Part shown: positions 61,458-64,000 of the stretch, one piece after another | Numbering within the stretch: the first letter of the stretch is position 1 | Layout of the letters: every line of letters begins with the position of its first letter | The notes under the pieces: generated by a model | Database searches by the model: none | What the model was told of the DNA's origin: nothing | Seen by the model: only the letters and a program-made list of their open reading frames with translations | Program-made: the position numbers and the translations under genes | Assembly: GCF_900182615.1 (NCBI RefSeq) | Contig: NZ_FXTE01000001.1 | Location: 1,054,001-1,118,000, forward strand | Length of the DNA stretch: 64,000 bases | Source: Ruegeria faecimaris | Lineage (GTDB): Bacteria; Pseudomonadota; Alphaproteobacteria; Rhodobacterales; Rhodobacteraceae | Direction: 5' to 3'

Positions 61458-63110
61458 ATGACGGAAACCTTCGATCACATCGTCATCGGCGGCGGCTCAG
61501 CCGGTGCCGCAGCCGCCGCCCGACTGGTCAACCAGGGCAAGTGCAGGGTTCTGGTGCTGGAGGCCGGGCATTCGCACCACCATCCATTGCTGGACATGCC
61601 GCCGGGTATTTTCAAGATGATCAACGGGTCCAAGTTCATGACCTACCACCAGACCGAACCGCAGGACCACCTGGACGGCCGCGTGCATGAGATTCCGCAG
61701 GCCAACGTACTGGGCGGCGGGTCGTCAGTGAATGCGCAGGTCTATATGCGCGGCCGCCCTTCTGACTATGACGCGTGGAACGACCTGCTACGACAGACCA
61801 ACGACGGGGTCAGCTGGGGATGGGATGATGTGCTGCCCTATTTCCGCAGGATTGAAGGCAACAACAGGCTTCATAATTACCTGCATGGCAGCGATGGTCC
61901 GGTGCAGGTCTCTGATCCGGGGTATATCGACGACATGTCCCGTTGGTTCGTTCAGTCGGTGCAGGCCCTTGGTGAACCATTCAACACGGACTTCAACGGC
62001 GCAACACAGCGCGGTGTCGGGTTCTATCAGTTCACCAATCGCGCTGGAAAGCGCAGCTCGTCAGCCTATGCTTTCCTCGCCCCTCTCGAGACGAACCCGG
62101 ACTTGACCATACGGCTTGGCGCAACGGTCAGAAAAGTCATCATCGAAAGCGACAAGGCCGTCGGGGTGCAGTATCGCGACAAAGGCGGGTTCCACACCGT
62201 CCGGTGTGATGGTGAGGTTATCCTTGCGGCGGGCGCTCTGGTCACGCCGAAAATCCTCATGCTTTCGGGTATCGGACCGGATGCACATCTTGCCGAACAC
62301 GGTATTCCTGTGTTCTGCCCACTGCCTGGGGTCGGTCAGAACCTGATCGACCACCCCGAAGTTCCCATCACCGCCTTTGCCAACGGTCCATACGGATATT
62401 TTAAACAAGGTGATGGCTGGCGGATGCTTCGCAACGGCATACAGTTCAAACTGTTCGGCAGCGGCCCAGTGACTTCGGCCGGGGTCGAAGCTGGTGCCTT
62501 CGTCAATCCGTCGGTTCCTAATGGAGAACCGACCATTCAAGCCTTTTGCGTGCCCATCGTCTATCTGGATCGCGACGCGCTGGACGAAGTGCAGGATGAC
62601 TTTGGCGTGACCGTTACGACCGTCGTGGTCAAACCGAAATCACGCGGAGAGGTTCGGCTTCGCTCGGCCGATCCTCAAGCTATGCCGGTGGTTTCGCCCA
62701 ACCTTCTGAAGCATGAAGACGACATGCAAGAGATGATCCGGGGGCAGCGGTTCTTTCGTCGGGCATTCACGTCGGGCCCGCTTGCACAAAGGATCCGCGA
62801 AATCGTCATTCCGATAGCGGACGACGACCAGACGCTGCGAGCACATTGCAAGAGATTCGTAAAAACCAACTATCACCCGGCGGGCACTGCCAAAATGGGC
62901 CGGGACGGCGACGGAATGGCAGTGCTGGACGCCAGAATGCGCGTTCGCGGGATCGAGAGCTTACGGGTGTGCGACATGTCCGCAGTGCCCGACATCAACG
63001 CCGGCAACACAAACGCACCTGCCATGATGCTTGGCGAACGATGCGCCGACCTTATCCTTGGCATCGGATCAGTAGGCGAGGGACGCAATTCTTATCCGGA
63101 ACAAAGTTGA
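61458..63110 (+). CDS. GMC-family FAD-dependent oxidoreductase (choline dehydrogenase-like)
   Basis: A 550-residue flavoprotein. FAD-binding HIVIGGGSAGAAAAARLVN, GMC signatures NVLGGGSSVNAQVYMRGRP and AGALVTPKILMLSGIGP, catalytic His in NYHPAGTAKMGRDGDG and Asn in INAGNTNAPAMMLGER are all present. It oxidises a primary alcohol to an aldehyde, which the divergent aldehyde dehydrogenase could take further. The final codons (about NSYPEQS) are encoded by the left end of the IS6 derivative, so the original C-terminus has been slightly altered, but all catalytic parts are intact. Confidence 0.9.
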   Translation: MTETFDHIVIGGGSAGAAAAARLVNQGKCRVLVLEAGHSHHHPLLDMPPGIFKMINGSKFMTYHQTEPQDHLDGRVHEIPQANVLGGGSSVNAQVYMRGRPSDYDAWNDLLRQTNDGVSWGWDDVLPYFRRIEGNNRLHNYLHGSDGPVQVSDPGYIDDMSRWFVQSVQALGEPFNTDFNGATQRGVGFYQFTNRAGKRSSSAYAFLAPLETNPDLTIRLGATVRKVIIESDKAVGVQYRDKGGFHTVRCDGEVILAAGALVTPKILMLSGIGPDAHLAEHGIPVFCPLPGVGQNLIDHPEVPITAFANGPYGYFKQGDGWRMLRNGIQFKLFGSGPVTSAGVEAGAFVNPSVPNGEPTIQAFCVPIVYLDRDALDEVQDDFGVTVTTVVVKPKSRGEVRLRSADPQAMPVVSPNLLKHEDDMQEMIRGQRFFRRAFTSGPLAQRIREIVIPIADDDQTLRAHCKRFVKTNYHPAGTAKMGRDGDGMAVLDARMRVRGIESLRVCDMSAVPDINAGNTNAPAMMLGERCADLILGIGSVGEGRNSYPEQS

Positions 63111-63423
63111 CGCCACTCGCTAAGAGCGGCAGCGCGGGTCAGCTTGAAGGTGTCTCGGCTGGTGAGCGATCATTCTTGGTTGAAGTGGTTTTAGACGGAA
63201 GAATGAACGGCAGCGAATTTCTGTAAACTTCGCATGCGCCTGAACCGTTGCGTCGCGCGTTCGCGTCGTCGAAACGGAAGAGCGGAAATCGAATATACAG
63301 CATCACAGCAAGGCGGATGATCTCGGGACTGGTCTTGAAGTTTTTAAAAGAGGCAGGTTTGGTCATGTGCAAAAACTACGCAACCGCCCTGCCCCGCTCA
63401 AGCTATGTTCTTCTGACAAGACC
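63084..63423 (-). mobile_element. Internally deleted IS6 derivative (340 bp)
   Basis: Both ends match the full element at 19405-20177, but 433 bases corresponding to 19602-20034 are absent; the junction is at 63280/63281 with about three bases of microhomology. Roughly eight single-base differences separate the remaining 340 bases from the full copy. It keeps both terminal repeats and the same in-frame TAA of the transposase tail, codes for nothing and could be mobilised in trans. No target duplication flanks it. Apart from this element the stretch between the two neighbouring genes is empty. Confidence 0.85.
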
Positions 63424-63473
63424 GTGGGCTACTGCTCCGGTGAATACCAAATTGGCGAAATCCATGCTCGTTC

Positions 63474-64000
63474 TTATATCCACACCGCGACATCCTCAAG
63501 GAGCGGCAAGCCGTGGCGGACGGCGTCATACGTCGTCCAGCGTGGAGTTGGTATTTCGATGACGCGCATGTAGTACAGAGCATGTTGGCCAGGATCAAAA
63601 TCGTCGTCTGTCCAATGACCAAACAACTCCGCAGCTCCGTTTGCGTTACTGTAAGTCGAAGTTTCAGGATCAACCGTATTGCCAATGGGCGGCAGCTTGC
63701 CATTCACGTCCGGCACGCGATCTCTTGACCACACTACATCAATGATACGTTCTTGCGGCGATCCGCCCACATCGACCCAACCCTTGATGATTTGTACACG
63801 ATCGAGGTTGGCTCCGATCGGATCTTTTAATGCGTGCACCGCGAAATTTGGTGGGCCGTTCAAAGCTGTCAGAGAACCGCCCATCGGCACGCCGTTGGCA
63901 TAACCGTCCATTACAAGCTTCACGGGATCGTTGTTGCTTTGGAGTATTGCACCGCCAAAGAAACGCGGCTGTATCCTAGGGCCTGATGTGGCGAAGGTTT
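63474..64000 (-). CDS. DUF3604-family protein, C-terminal part (partial; premature stop)
   Basis: The frame enters from beyond the window edge. TFATSGPRIQPRFFGGAIL, then PVKLVMDGYANGVPMGGSL and YYMRVIEIPTPRWTTYDAVR are the conserved C-terminal landmarks of DUF3604 proteins, large periplasmic or secreted proteins of unknown enzymology. Translation stops at a TAA (63474-63476) in VWI*ERAWISPIWYSPEQ; the family normally has Gln there (VQERAWxSPIW), so a CAA-to-TAA change removed the last 15 residues. The original stop is the TAG at 63429-63431, five bases from the IS6 derivative. Confidence 0.8.
   Translation of the reverse strand, partial: TFATSGPRIQPRFFGGAILQSNNDPVKLVMDGYANGVPMGGSLTALNGPPNFAVHALKDPIGANLDRVQIIKGWVDVGGSPQERIIDVVWSRDRVPDVNGKLPPIGNTVDPETSTYSNANGAAELFGHWTDDDFDPGQHALYYMRVIEIPTPRWTTYDAVRHGLPLLEDVAVWI

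Overview
The window looks like an accessory catabolic region of an alphaproteobacterium, most likely a member of the Roseobacter group (Rhodobacteraceae). The evidence is moderate GC, dense ATGA/GTGA-coupled operons, many ABC and TRAP carbohydrate transporters, a glycerol ABC transporter tail of the GlpSTPQ type with its DUF2160 partner, and IS6- and IS5-type insertion sequences. No rRNA, tRNA, CRISPR array, replication gene or phage module was seen. Taxonomy is inferred from gene families only.

Layout. (1) 1-2180 is the end of a glycerol-type ABC transporter operon. (2) 2228-3725 is a BlaI-type repressor with an M56 (BlaR-type) metallopeptidase. (3) 3890-4590 is a decayed IS6 copy. (4) 4594-18030 is locus A, organised around a LacI repressor and two near-identical palindromic operators. 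A leftward arm encodes LacI, a membrane di-iron hydroxylase of the fatty-acid-desaturase fold, a Rieske ferredoxin (a MocD/MocE-like pair) and a mutarotase-fold protein. A rightward arm encodes an SDR, a Gfo/Idh/MocA oxidoreductase, a TIM-barrel isomerase, a complete ribose/inositol-type ABC importer and two further Gfo/Idh/MocA proteins. (5) 18006-20177 is a mobile-element graveyard: an IS5 relic inside a YHYH-type gene start, a recombinase relic and one nearly intact IS6 element. (6) 20189-63110 is locus B, about 43 kb of sugar-acid catabolism. It holds idonate/gluconate dehydrogenases with a PhyH oxygenase, a non-phosphorylative dehydratase/SDR/FAH-hydrolase module, a DenD and beta-HAD pair with a GntR regulator, and a TRAP operon with a cycloisomerase-like enolase-superfamily enzyme, a second PhyH protein, UxaA and KdgK. 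It continues with uxaC-uxuB, a divergent operon of three Gfo/Idh/MocA genes leading into uxuA, a YtfQ-like ABC operon ending in KduD, and an AldA-like dehydrogenase, LacI and GMC oxidoreductase. (7) 63084-63423 is an internally deleted IS6 copy in the same orientation as the one at 19.4-20.2 kb, followed by a partial DUF3604 gene.

How it works together. Locus B would take up hexuronates and related sugar acids through TRAP and ABC systems and isomerise, reduce and dehydrate them (UxaC, UxuB, UxuA, UxaA) to 2-keto-3-deoxygluconate, which KdgK phosphorylates. A KDPG aldolase and a tagaturonate reductase were not found here. Locus A has the parts expected for taking up a cyclitol, glycoside or methylated sugar, removing an O-methyl group by oxygenation (MocDE logic) and oxidising the ring with several NAD-dependent dehydrogenases. 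Its substrate is unknown, and it is the best candidate in the window for an undescribed pathway. Three IS6-type copies in direct orientation punctuate the region, so both loci may have been assembled or moved by IS6-type events.
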